From Owenia fusiformis (lineage: Eukaryota > Annelida > Polychaeta > Sabellida > Oweniidae), in contig CAIIXF020000005.1 of the NCBI GenBank assembly GCA_903813345.2, forward strand, positions 16,497,375 to 16,557,374: a stretch of DNA of 60,000 nucleotides. The letters are read 5' to 3'. Positions 48,639 through 58,700 of this stretch are shown here, in pieces. Below the pieces are notes generated by a model that did not search any database, had not been told where the DNA came from, and saw nothing but the letters and a program-made list of their open reading frames with translations. Made by a program: the position numbers and the translations under genes. The first letter of the stretch is position 1. The number at the start of each line of letters is the position of its first letter.

Positions 48639-49578
48639 GCCAGGACTATAGTCCTGCATCAGCGGCGTAGCGTGGCAATTTTACTAGGGGACGCAAAATT
48701 CCAAAATTGGGATGGGGGGGGGGGTTTACCCGATACACATTCATTTCCACTTGAAATTTACTCATAAGTACTCATTATAAGTCTTGTAGAAATTCAAGCA
48801 AAAATATTTAATGTATCGTTAAGAATGAATGGAGAAATCTAGCTAATTTATTTAGGATCCAGGAAGTGCAATTTACGTTATCAAACAAGCGAAAAACGTA
48901 CAAGTATGATGGAATAATTGATGATGTAGGCCTACTGTACAAAGTTCAAATATCGGTCAAAAAACTTGAGAAATTTAGAATTTCCAAATATTCAGATAAA
49001 CATTGGATTGTTCCAGTGGACGCATTTGCGTACTTTGCGTAAACGACGCTACGCCACTGTGCATTGAGAGCATTCTTTTGCCTGTACGATTACAACATGG
49101 GAGAATTTTCTACGCTTCTTTACACTTAAGATACCTATTTCAATAGATTCCTTGGTATTTTAGCATTTTTTTCTTGTATTAGAATCCACAATTGTTTGGG
49201 TTTATCGACAGAACAAAGAAATTTTCGTTTTTAATCACAATATTTGCGTGTTATATTTATTTAACTTATTTCAACTGTCAAATTCCTCCATTTTTGGTGC
49301 TTCCGGGCCACTTCCGGGTCAGTCAAACGGGGAATCCCCTTTTAAATCCAACCGCCATCTTGGAAAGTGATGGAAATATCTCTCGATGAAAAAGAAAATG
49401 TTCCCGTTCTGCCGATATACCCAGACAATTGTGGATTCAACTCCACAATGAATGCTAAAATACCCAGGAATCAATTGAAGTAGGTATCTTAAGTGTAAGG
49501 GGCGTAGATAATTCTCCCAAGTTGTAATCGTACAGGCAAAAGAATGCTCTCAATGCAGGACTATAGATTAGTCCTGGT
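48639..49578. mobile_element. Foldback element with a nested insertion
   Basis: Arms of about 180 bp: the left (48639-48659 continued at 49065-49225) and the right (49393-49578) pair through GCATTGAGAGCATTCTTTTG, CCTGTACGATTACAAC, ACTTAAGATACCTA, TATTTTAGCATT and GAATCCACAATTGT, roughly 85-90 percent by eye. A loop of about 165 bp contains CTTCCGGGCCACTTCCGGGT and a short unrecognised frame. The left arm is split by the 48660-49059 element; without it the foldback would be about 535 bp. Confidence 0.8.
48660..49059. mobile_element. CAGTGGCGTAGC-family element, 400 bp
   Basis: Ends CAGCGGCGTAGCGTGG and ACGCTACGCCACTG, flanked exactly by TGCAT (48655-48659 and 49060-49064). The uninterrupted right arm of the surrounding foldback reads ATGCAGGAC with a single TGCAT, so the empty site is present in the same window and proves a 5-bp duplication. 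A run of eleven G lies at 48714-48724. Confidence 0.88.
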
Positions 49579-50450
49579 AGGGGTTAAACCCGCTCCATTG
49601 TCCTAGATCCGGCGGTTCTCATAAGGCGGTGCCATAGCTTCAATGCATGGGGTTACTTCGACACCTTGCTGCCCATTTGTCTTTAGTACCCAAATTCAGA
49701 AAGATCAGTTTGCCTAGCTCCGAAGAGTAAGATACTAAAGCTAGGCTAACTTTTAGGCTAAAAGTTGAAAATAGCCCACGATTTGTTGATTTGTCTTCTT
49801 TCAAATTTTTGACAATCGCTTGCATAAGGTTTACTGTGATTGTGCAATGTAAAGCATGATACTTACCAATAAAAATCAATTTTGTGTTGTCGTATCGTGC
49901 AGATAATCCATATAAAGGTCCCTCACCTAGCCACTATCTCTCGTATTCTTGCAAAATCGTCAACCGAGATCACATAAGCTTCTGCTAAAACCACTCCAAA
50001 ATGAGGCTAATAAATTATTGATTTCGTTCTGTGCAGAGTTATAATTTTGCTCGGCCAAACTAACCAATCAAAACCTTTGTAACAAGATTGGACGAGCATG
50101 GGTTTGTTTTGATTTTATTTGACAGTTCTTCATATTTACATTTTCAAGGCATTTAGTTAGTTAATATACATAAAATAGGAGCTACTTGTAGTTTCAGTTG
50201 AGACATCGTTTTTCAGACATTGCTAGCGCTAGAAGTAGATTGGATAAGGTGAACACTATGATCATGTTGAATAAGAAATGGTTTTGGTAATTTGGAATTC
50301 ATCAAGGAGGATTGGATCCCAGAATGCAATCTCGATATATTCTTAAACTCCAAATAGTTTGTTCAGTCCCTGATGTGCATGCATATTTCTACGGCTGCAA
50401 GGAGAATGCCTGATATTATCATAGGCCAATGGAAAAGAAATAGTAAGCTG
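49579..50450. other. Unique-looking stretch
   Basis: The minus-strand frame at 49640-49879 has no motif. No repeat seen. Confidence 0.3.
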
Positions 50451-50452
50451 TA

Positions 50453-50689
50453 CAGTTGGGGACAAAAATAAATGACAGGTCGATTTTCGATCACCATTTC
50501 CTAATTATGGTGGTCTGAAAGCCCATAATTTCCAATATTGTCTAGATACATATCCCTTAAAATTTGTATATTTTACATTTTGTATAATCTCATCCACTGA
50601 TTTATGGCCTCTTGTAAATTCTCTTATTTTTAACATGGGAAATCCTCACTTCAGCAAATCCACCTGTCATTTATTTATGTCCCCAACTG
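50453..50689. mobile_element. TA-flanked MITE, 237 bp, CAGTTGGGGACA ends
   Basis: Inverted ends of at least 28 bp beginning CAGTTGGGGACA and containing AAATAAATGACAGGT differ at one base. TA duplications lie at 50451-50452 and 50690-50691. The TA target fits Tc1/mariner. No coding capacity. The near-identical ends suggest recent activity. Confidence 0.85.
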
Positions 50690-51239
50690 TATATCTTCTA
50701 TATACGGCTTACTATATTACTTTACCCTTGGCCTATGGATATTATTGATTTTGAATTTTGTTTTCACAACATGACGAGACCCTATCTGTTGCAAGACTAA
50801 CGCCTGGCGTAACCGTCACCATGTTATTCAGTGTTTTTTAAGTAGCGCAAGGATCCTGCCATGACCGTGGTAATGTTATCGTGAAAGCCTGGTATAACCG
50901 CGACAATGCTGTATTATATTAAAATGCCTGCTATGACCGTTGTAGTGTAATCGTGTAAGCCTGTCGCGACCGTAACCTTTATATGACATTAATGACCTTT
51001 ATGTTCGCCCATTGCTGTTTGTATTTTTATGGATAAATCTTATTTATTGATCATTATAGAAAGTATATGCTTTCGAATCGAAGCTCCTTGAATGAGAGTA
51101 GAGATATAGTTTGTTAGCAAATTATTTATGAGTAAAAATTAGGTTTTCGTTGTGAAATTAATACACATTTTTAGTAGTCTTTATTTACATCTTTAAGGTA
51201 GTTAAACACGAAGAAAAATTGTCATTACGGTGTTCTCAT

Positions 51240-51410
51240 GCTACTTTAAATACAACCACGGTCATGAGAGGCCTTGCAACTATTGTCACGGTCATATCAG
51301 GCTTTAACCTTACCACGGTCATGACAGGCTTTAACCTTACCACGGTCATGACAGGCTTTAACATTCTGACGGTCATGACAGGCCTTTCAATCATTATGAC
51401 GGTCATATAA
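51240..51410 (+). repeat. Central GGTCATGACAGGC array
   Basis: Six units of about 28 bp in the orientation of the right arm. The third and fourth are nearly identical (CCACGGTCATGACAGGCTTT followed by AACCTTA). The period gives a valine- and threonine-rich peptide repeat (LTTVMTGFN), an effect of the array. Confidence 0.85.
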
Positions 51411-51514
51411 CATATACGGCATTATAACATACCTATGATGATGTGTAGTGCAAAGTGTACACAAGACAGCGGGCCAATATAAGTTTTGAAAAGCCCGCGC
51501 CCGCTAACTTTCTG

Positions 51515-51544
51515 ATTGGTCAAGGCGCTGACGTCATAACCAAT
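51515..51544. promoter_or_regulatory. CCAAT boxes flanking a perfect CRE
   Basis: ATTGG (51515-51519), the palindrome TGACGTCA (51529-51536) and CCAAT (51540-51544) lie within 30 bp, just after a GC-rich patch (GCCCGCGCCCGC, 51493-51504). In animal promoters these are sites for NF-Y and CREB/ATF. A second TGACGTCA with TGATTGGTT nearby occurs in the 11.1-11.8-kb composite. Inference only: it may be a promoter carried by the foldback. Confidence 0.4.
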
Positions 51545-51678
51545 CAATCGAAGATAAAACTGCGCGAGCAATTTTTCTTAACTCATTTCAATCATTTTCA
51601 AACCATTTGTTTGTCAATTCTATAAGAAAACGGTACTCTCTGACCAGTCTACATCGTCATAGATATGTTATAAATCGT

Positions 51679-51791
51679 TTATGTCACTATCGTGGCACAT
51701 ATGCCCTCGGTTCTCAGAGATCAATGTCCCTCCCAAGGTCGGGCCATATATCACTGACACCTCGGGCATATATGCCACGATAGTGACATAA
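51679..51791. repeat. Hairpin of ~32-bp arms inside the foldback
   Basis: TTATGTCACTATCGTGGCAC at 51679 pairs with GTGCCACGATAGTGACATAA-like sequence ending at 51791, continuing through ATATGCCC/GGGCATAT. The first 19 bases pair perfectly. Loop of about 49 bp. Confidence 0.75.
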
Positions 51792-52140
51792 CCTCTAAAT
51801 ATAACATAACATTGTCACGGTCATGGCAGGCTTTACAAGCATTGTCACGGTCATGACAGGCCTTGCAATATAATATAGCATTACCACGGTCACGACAGGC
51901 CTTGCAATATAATATAGCATTGTCACGGTCATGACAGGCCTTGCAAGCATTGTCACGGTCATACGGGGCTTTAACATTACCACGGTCATGACAGGCCTTG
52001 CAATACAATACAGCGTTGTCACGGTTATACCAGGCTTACAAAATAACACTGCCACGGTCATGGCAGGATCCTTGCGCTACTTAAAAAACACCAAAACACA
52101 TGGTGACGGTTACACCAGGCGTTAGTCTTGCAATAGATAG

Positions 52141-52471
52141 CATGTGAACATGACTGCGTGATACCCATATATGGAAGAATATCGAGTTGCGTCCCTGGGT
52201 ACCATGAAATCCTTTTTTGTATCCATTTTGAGTTTTGACTTTGAGAGTAGTCTTCAACATACCACTGCAGCTCAGGGGGGGGGAGATTTCCCAAAGATGA
52301 CCTATCATATTATTAGCACGTTCGAAAACAAATTTTATAAACAGGCCTCAATTTGCCGTTGAAATGAATCTCCAAATGTTCACTGTAGTTTTATGAGTAT
52401 TCTCTACAAGTATGGATCGAGTAACTTCAATAGTATTACCGTAGGTTTGAAATGATGATGATGAACTGCTG
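52141..52471. other. Short stretch between foldbacks
   Basis: Nine G at 52275-52283 and a GATGATGATGA run near 52453; no exon. Confidence 0.35.
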
Positions 52472-52883
52472 TTAAGGTTCAGCTGGAAAGTAACATTTTG
52501 GTAAAAAATTGCTATACCTGCACATGTTATTTTCTGGTACAAAATTAAGTATGAAGGCATGTGTGTATTTCCTTGCTTTTTTCAGGAAAGTATAATTACA
52601 CTGTCTACTTTTAGTAAACCTGGAAATAGGTCAATGGTAGCTCCTGTGTTTTCTGGAAACTTTGAAAGAAAATTTGGAAAAAAAGAAATTGTGAAATATC
52701 AGAATTTCCTGGAGTTCCCATTGAACTCATACTAGATACTCTTAAAGAAGACAGTGTAATGATACTTTCCTGAAAAAAGCAAGGCAATTGACACATGTCT
52801 TCATACTTTATTTTGTACCAGAAAATAACATGTGCTGGTATAGCAATTTTTTACCAAAATGTTACTTTCCAGCTGTACCTTAA
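52472..52883 (-). mobile_element. Foldback element, copy 1
   Basis: The left half from TTAAGGTTCAGCTGGAAAGT and the right half ending CCAGCTGTACCTTAA are inverted along nearly their whole length of about 200 bp; the outer 130 bp are almost identical. Both arms contain TACACATG, TTTTCTGGTACAAAAT and a splice-acceptor-like CTTGCTTTTTTCAGGAAAG pointing inward. Peptide PCFFQESIITLSS is encoded on the minus strand. No terminal duplication seen. Confidence 0.8.
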
Positions 52884-52911
52884 CGCCATTCCCACGATTT
52901 CAAATTTAACT

Positions 52912-52925
52912 CTGCGCATGCGCAG
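52912..52925. promoter_or_regulatory. Perfect NRF-1 type palindrome
   Basis: CTGCGCATGCGCAG contains TGCGCATGCGCA, the ideal NRF-1 site of animal promoters. CACGTG (52955-52960, E-box) and ATTGG near 52980 follow within 70 bp. The patch lies in the only non-repeat gap between two foldback copies. Confidence 0.4.
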
Positions 52926-53202
52926 CACTGAGAGATCACATGCTCATGATTGTTCACGTGATCAAATCCTGTAATTTGATTGGAGATGATGCAAGAAATG
53001 ATGTAATGAGGAATCCCGGAATACGATAGAATATGAAAGAATTATGGGAGCTACTCACTCCTCCTGACTGCAGCTGGCAAATCTTTCACTGTAAGCATGG
53101 CAACTTCACATAGACAGTTGATGTCATTAGTTCTTGTTTCATGAATTGTGCCACGTGATTGTAAAATTGAGATAATTTGATTGATTGGATTTGTGCGTAT
53201 TA

Positions 53203-53605
53203 GGTTATTCTTTCCAAGCAACATTTTTGAAAAAATTCCTTTACTTGCACATGTTGTTTTCTGGTACAAAATAAAGTATGTGTATGTGTATGAGTGTGTA
53301 TTTCCTTGTTTTGTTCAGGAAAGTATCCTTGCAATGTCTTCTTTTAGTAAACCTGGTAACAGGTCAATGGAAACTCCAGGAAATGCTGATATTTCAAGAA
53401 AAATCATTCAAAATGGCCGCCTTTTCAATTTTCCAAATTTATTCTCCAAGTTTCTCAATAACACTGGATTTCGATTGACCACCTACGAGGCTTACTTAGA
53501 GAAGACAATGTAGTGATACTTTCCTGAAAAAAGCAAGGAAATACACACATGCCTTCATACTTTATTATAGCATTTTTTTCAAAAATGTTGTTTGAAAAGA
53601 ATGGC
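53203..53605 (+). mobile_element. Foldback element, copy 2
   Basis: Same family as 52472, more diverged: left arm from GGTTATTCTTTCCAAGCAAC, right arm ending AAAAGAATGGCC. Central CTCCAGGAAATGCTGATATT and the inward CAGGAAAGTAT motifs are kept. The plus frame at 53181-53513 encodes CFVQESILAMSSFSKPGNRS, related to the peptides of copies 1 and 3. Its right end abuts copy 3. Confidence 0.75.
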
Positions 53606-53606
53606 C

Positions 53607-53985
53607 TTAAGGTACAGCTGGAAAGTAACATTTTGGTAAAAAAATTGCTATACCAGCACATGTTATTTTCTGGTACAAAATAAAGTATGAAGGCATGTGT
53701 CAATTCCCTTGCTTTTTTCAGGAAAGAATCATTACATTGTTTTCTTTTAGAATATCTGGTAGGCATTCAATCGGAACTCCAGGAAATTCTGATATTTCAC
53801 ACTCTCTATTTTTCCAAATTTTCTTTCAAAGTTTCCAGACAACACAGGAGCTACCATTGACCTACTTCCAGATATTCTAAAAGAAGACAGTGTAATGATA
53901 CTTTCCTGAAAAAAGCAAGAAAATACACACATGCCTTCATACTTAATTTTGTACCAGAAAATAACATGTGCAGGTATAGCAATTT
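53607..53985 (+). mobile_element. Foldback element, copy 3
   Basis: Begins TTAAGGTACAGCTGGAAAGT directly after copy 2 and ends GTGCAGGTATAGCAATTTGG; the last part of the right end is missing. The plus strand encodes PCFFQERIITLFSFRISGRH and PGNSDIS, nearly the same as the minus strand of copy 1, so the two are inverted relative to each other. Confidence 0.78.
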
Positions 53986-53989
53986 GGAC

Positions 53990-54475
53990 TCTAAATGAGT
54001 TGTCCAAGGGATGAATTGTCCAGGACTTGAGTTGTCTAGGGTTTGAGTTGTCCAGAGGTTGAGTTGTCCAGGGATGAGTTATCTTAGGGTTGAGTTGTCT
54101 TGGGGTCGACTTGTTGAGGGGTTGAGTTATCTTGGGGTTGAGTTGTCCAGGGGTTGAGTTATCTTAGGGTTGAGTTGTCTTGGGGTCGACTTGTTGAGGG
54201 GTTGAGTTATCTTGGGGTTGAGTTGTCCAGGGGTTGAGTTATCTTAGGGTTGAGTTGTCTAGGGGTCGACTTGTTGAGGGGTTGAGTTATCTTGGGGTTG
54301 AGTTGTCCAGGGGTTGAGTTGGCCAGAGGTTTATTAAGGATGTCAAGGCATTGAGTTGTCCAGGCGTTGAGTTGTCCAGGTGTTGAGTCATCCAGAGAGT
54401 GTCTAGGGGTTGAGTTGTCCAGGGGTTGAATTATCCAGGAATGAATTGTCTTTGGGTTGAGTTGTCCACTTACAA
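53990..54475 (+). repeat. 16-bp satellite with 80-bp higher-order unit
   Basis: Monomers of the GAGTTGTCCAGGGGTT type, 16 bp. From about 54076 to 54315 five distinct monomers form an 80-bp unit repeated three times with hardly a change (the ATCTTAGGGT monomer begins at 54081, 54161 and 54241). Outside this block the monomers are irregular. A 16-bp period cannot keep a reading frame. Confidence 0.93.
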
Positions 54476-54890
54476 CGATTATGCCATCTATGTTATGTCT
54501 GTAACAACTTCCTGTCCTAAATATTGATACTGTTGTATAGATTTACTTCAGATCTTAATAGAAAGATGGCGCTAAAAATAACTTTCATCCAACAAATTAT
54601 TTGACAGGCATACCATTGCATTATTCAAACTTTTTTTACAAAATAAAAAAATGGTTATGGGTGAGCCAAAATTTTCAAAAATATGGTTAATTAAAAAATA
54701 CGTAGGGCTTTGAAAAGTGAGAAAAAGGTGTTTTATCTTGTTGCTCCTAAGACCAGAGTAGATCTTCAAGGAACTCTGGCAAAAGGACAGGAGAATCTGG
54801 GAAAACATTGGGTTGTAAATCAGGAGTTGACAGATATGTGAAACTTTAACGTTGGAAAAAATATACTGAAAAGATCAAAGGATGTTCTTC
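54476..54890. other. AT-rich stretch
   Basis: The minus-strand frame 54572-54808 has no motif. Nothing else recognised. Confidence 0.3.
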
Positions 54891-55080
54891 TTATCCTACC
54901 CTTAGTGTACTTGATTTATAAAAATGTATAAAATCAACAAGCAGAATATCTTCACAATATCCTCTGCATTTTGGTTTTCCTTGAGTGTATCATGGCAATA
55001 TCCTCCGGTTATCCATTTTGCAAATATATATCAAATTTATTTTTTAATGTTATACATTTAGTACACTAAGTGTAGGATAA
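54891..55080. mobile_element. Small foldback MITE, 190 bp
   Basis: TTATCCTACCCTTAGTGTAC at the left is inverted at the right (GTACACTAAGTGTAGGATAA). TA lies inside both tips, so a TA target duplication is possible. No coding capacity. Confidence 0.7.
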
Positions 55081-55398
55081 TTTCAGGTGATAATATATGA
55101 TAACAAGTTTTACATCTGATATAATAAACTCTACCTCCTTTTGTAGATGCAGATCCTGGGCCAGAAACCTCGTTTCCATAGTTACTCATTACAAAATGGG
55201 AATGGAACAATGAAAAAATGCATCCTTCAAGACCAGGCATTATTGCTATGAAAGCAATGAAACACCCAAGGATGGGAACAACTATGTCCAGCAACTATGT
55301 CCTTCAAACTTCACACTCAAATCAATGTAAGATTTTGAAAAGTTGTCTTAATTTGGCATCATCATTTTCATAATGGCCCAGTATAAGATAGAATTAGA

Positions 55399-55775
55399 TA
55401 GAGGTGTCAGGGATATCCGATTTTGTTCCGATCTGCGGAATTATGCACTCGGAATGGGACACGGAACACAAATTGAGAATTTCGGTTCAGTTCCGGAACA
55501 AGGACATTTAACCCATGCACAACTTTTGGCCCTTAAATCGCCACAAAACAGCATTTTTCTTTCAATATTTTGCACCAAAAGAGGTTCATTCATTTCACTC
55601 CTTCTCATTGAAGAGTTTTGAAGAGCTTTTCGCTACCAAATAGACCTAGATGATCAACTTATTTTAATCTTATACACTCAGTCACTCTGTTCCGAACCGT
55701 TCCGAAATTGTTCTGTTCCGAAGCAAAATGTTCCGAACCGAACAGTTCAATATTTTTTGTTCCATGACATCTCTA
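55399..55775. mobile_element. hAT-type MITE, 377 bp
   Basis: Inverted ends TAGAGGTGTCA and TAGAGATGTCA (complement of TGACATCTCTA) are flanked exactly by the 8-bp duplication GAATTAGA (55391-55398 and 55776-55783). Eight-base duplications and TAGRGRTGTC-like tips are typical of hAT transposons. Repeated TTCCGAAC words near both ends may be transposase sites. The open frame at 55373-55621 reads through the left half and is not a gene. Confidence 0.88.
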
Positions 55776-55783
55776 GAATTAGA

Positions 55784-58700
55784 GATAGGGGCTTGATGCA
55801 AGACTAAATAGATATGTATTCTTTGAGCAGAAACAACTAAGAAAGAAATAATTTTTACATAATAAATTTGTAGTTTAAGGATGGACATCTTGCCTTGAGG
55901 TATATCACTGTATTAAGGTTTTCATACAGTAATACATTATCAGATGGAGATACATGAAAATATCACATTGCTACATTTGCAATATTTCTCATGCTGGATT
56001 CATTAAACGTTATCAAGATAAAGCCCACTGAATAATATTTGGACAGAGCCCTCTTTTGGAGGTGAGAAGACAAAAATGATAATTGAGTGAGAGGTTTGAA
56101 ATTTACTTTTGAAAGTCCTAGTTTTAAACAAAAAAGGAGAGGCCAAAATTGTTTACTTGTATGCCTAGGGACTTTTTGAGGTGTGCAAGTAAAACCAATT
56201 TGGCCCCCTTTTGATATTGATACCTATTTTTGAAAACTTATGCCCAAATATGGCTTATTTCTAGACGACAAGTGAAGAGTTACGACACTTTCACCAAACC
56301 TTTTTGAAGAGCAAATACCATTACAATTATTAATTAAAATCTTTTAATTTACATTCTTCATAAAACATCTTGAAAGTGAGAAAATATGTAACTGTCATGG
56401 AAATGCCAACAACTTGTAGTAATTTATAAAATCACTCAGCACTATAATAAACTTGTCTAAGAATGAATATAATTCTAGCGTCTAGCTAGCAGGCTCAGTC
56501 AAGTAGATGTTGAATGTGTCTTCATGCAGAGAAACTTGAAGGTCTGACAATTTCTACCATATATCTTCTTGAAACATTTTGATCAACATTTGTAAGATTT
56601 CATCAGCAAAATAAGCAAATTTTTGTCAAAATTAGAAATTCCTTCTCTAAATTAACACAGTTAGTAAAAATTGGCAAGTTTTTGGCATTTTTTATAAACA
56701 TGAATTTTATATGAATTGATTAAAGTACATGCGTTAAGATTACTCATGAATGAATTAGAGTCCCCTAAATTTTCAAAGGGGTATGCCTCACCTCATAATC
56801 TGCCACTCTGAAACATAAATACAATAAACCAATTTACAAACTCATTACCGTAAAAGCATAAAATGTAATTTATGCAACTCATGCTCCATTCCAATTTCCA
56901 TGGATTATTACTGGAAATTAGAGTCTCATTTACAACTAAGCACCAACATTAGTAGCTTCTATAGTGAATTCAAGTGGATGAAGAGAGTTTTACCTTTGTA
57001 TTGCAACTATTTGTTCTTGCTGTAATATACAGATATAGGAGCTTCCAGCTTAGAACAGGATTCCTGACACTGCCTGACACACAGAATTCACACAAGTCTC
57101 GTGGAATTTGGATTGGATATGCGAAGAATCTGAATGCAGAATAGATTTGGAATACAAAGTGCCAGGAAAAAGTGTCTTCTTTAAAACTAAATAGGTAATT
57201 GTTACTTATAAGTCGAGGAAATATGTTGTAATGTTTATGGTTTATTTTAGTTTTTTTAAACTGCGAGATTACTTTTGAATATATTCTCCTTTCCATTTGT
57301 GAGACTTCACTTCTTAAAAGAGAGCTTCATCTTCACTTTAGCTATCCTCTGAGCTCAGAAATAGATTTGGTAAAGATATATTTTGTTGGTTTTATTTTTG
57401 ACAGTTCAGGAAATATTATGGTAACTGTATATTTGCTGACAGATGTGTGGATTATACAACTCTTTTAATTTTGTTTGAAAGCTCACTGGTTATTTAGATA
57501 ATATCAAACATTTGTTCCTTTAATGTTTTCTAACAGCCCTTGCATGGATTCATGTATTACTTCATAAAGAGAAAAATTGAGGAATATTCAGTGAAAAAAG
57601 ATTCCTGTGATGGCATTATCAAATACATGTTCACGTATCTAAATATTCACTTCTAAGAAAAAAGTTTCTGTAATGGCTAAAACTGAAGCGTGGTTTTCTT
57701 GACTAGACTATTTAGTCTTTGAGAGAAGCAATTTGAAAATGTGGTTTTCTATCTTAGTTTTACATTGCCATATGGCTAGTATGACTAAATCCTGTGAGAT
57801 TATCCTAGTTATCATTAATATATTTTTATAGCATTAATGGGGACATTTCTCATTTTAGTGTTTCAATATATCTGTCATCTTGTTTCACAAGTTCTCAGTT
57901 GCTCTAACTTCATATCCACCACAGAACTCACTCGAAGATGTATTTCTGTTGCAATTCTATTATTTATTATAGCTCCTGATACCCTTCAACTCTCTAAGTT
58001 TAACACACTACCCTCTGACTCAAACTCATACAAATGATTTGACAGTGTTAATGTAGCTGACATTACTTTTTGTAGGAGTTTGAATGTGAATGAATTTTGA
58101 GTGCTTGTAGTATTGCCCCAAGACTGCACCCCCCCCCCCCTGTTGTTCTTCACCTTCCAAACACAATACTTTTTTTCTAATTGTAAGAGTGAAGCTGAAG
58201 TTGAATTCTTGCAGAGGGTAATACTCTTGATGGATAATAATGATCCTATTGCTTTATATTGGATCAACATACTCTGCTGAAATACTTTTAATAATTTCAA
58301 TAAGTCAATAAAAATCCTTTGATCTTGAAATTATCAGAGTCACCAGTCTGGGGAAACACTTTAATTTATTTTATTTCATCAGATTATTTCATTGTCATTA
58401 AATATTGGTTATTGGAATTGTTAGCCTTTCATAGGGTCATGTGTATTAAATCAGTGAGTTAAACCTATTTGACGAAGAATAGAGTCACTTATTGTTGGCG
58501 CTGCAGTGAAAAATGTGACCATGTTTTTCAGGCTTGACTGGGAAAGGCTTCTCCGAGCTTACATACAGTGGGAGTGGACTTAATATAAGGACACGTCAAG
58601 AATATTGATCTATAAATTACAGAGGATATAATTAAAGGTAAAGAAGCTAATTTCTTCATCTCCTTTTGTGTTTCTACAGGATTATTGACCTCCCGTTATT

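Larger units (their letters stand above)
50782..52140. mobile_element. 1.36-kb foldback with GTCATGAC repeat arrays
   Basis: Both ends carry CTATCTRTTGCAAGACTAAC followed by GCCTGG-GTAACCGTCACCAT and, further in, TTTTTTAAGTAGCGCAAGGA in inverted orientation. Inside the tips each arm is an array of an about 28-39-bp unit whose core ACGGTCATGACAGGC contains the palindrome GTCATGAC. I count about five units in the left arm (to about 50985), six in a central array (51240-51410) and nine in the right arm (51800-52110). The spacer holds a promoter-like patch and a second hairpin. No transposase frame. No target duplication could be read. It resembles foldback transposons with tandem-repeat ends. 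Confidence 0.8.

Noticed and set aside
51240-52110. Regular repeats with spacers resembling a CRISPR array
   Set aside because: Units vary in length and sequence, spacers are repeats themselves, the array is inverted as arms of a foldback, and the DNA is animal in character.
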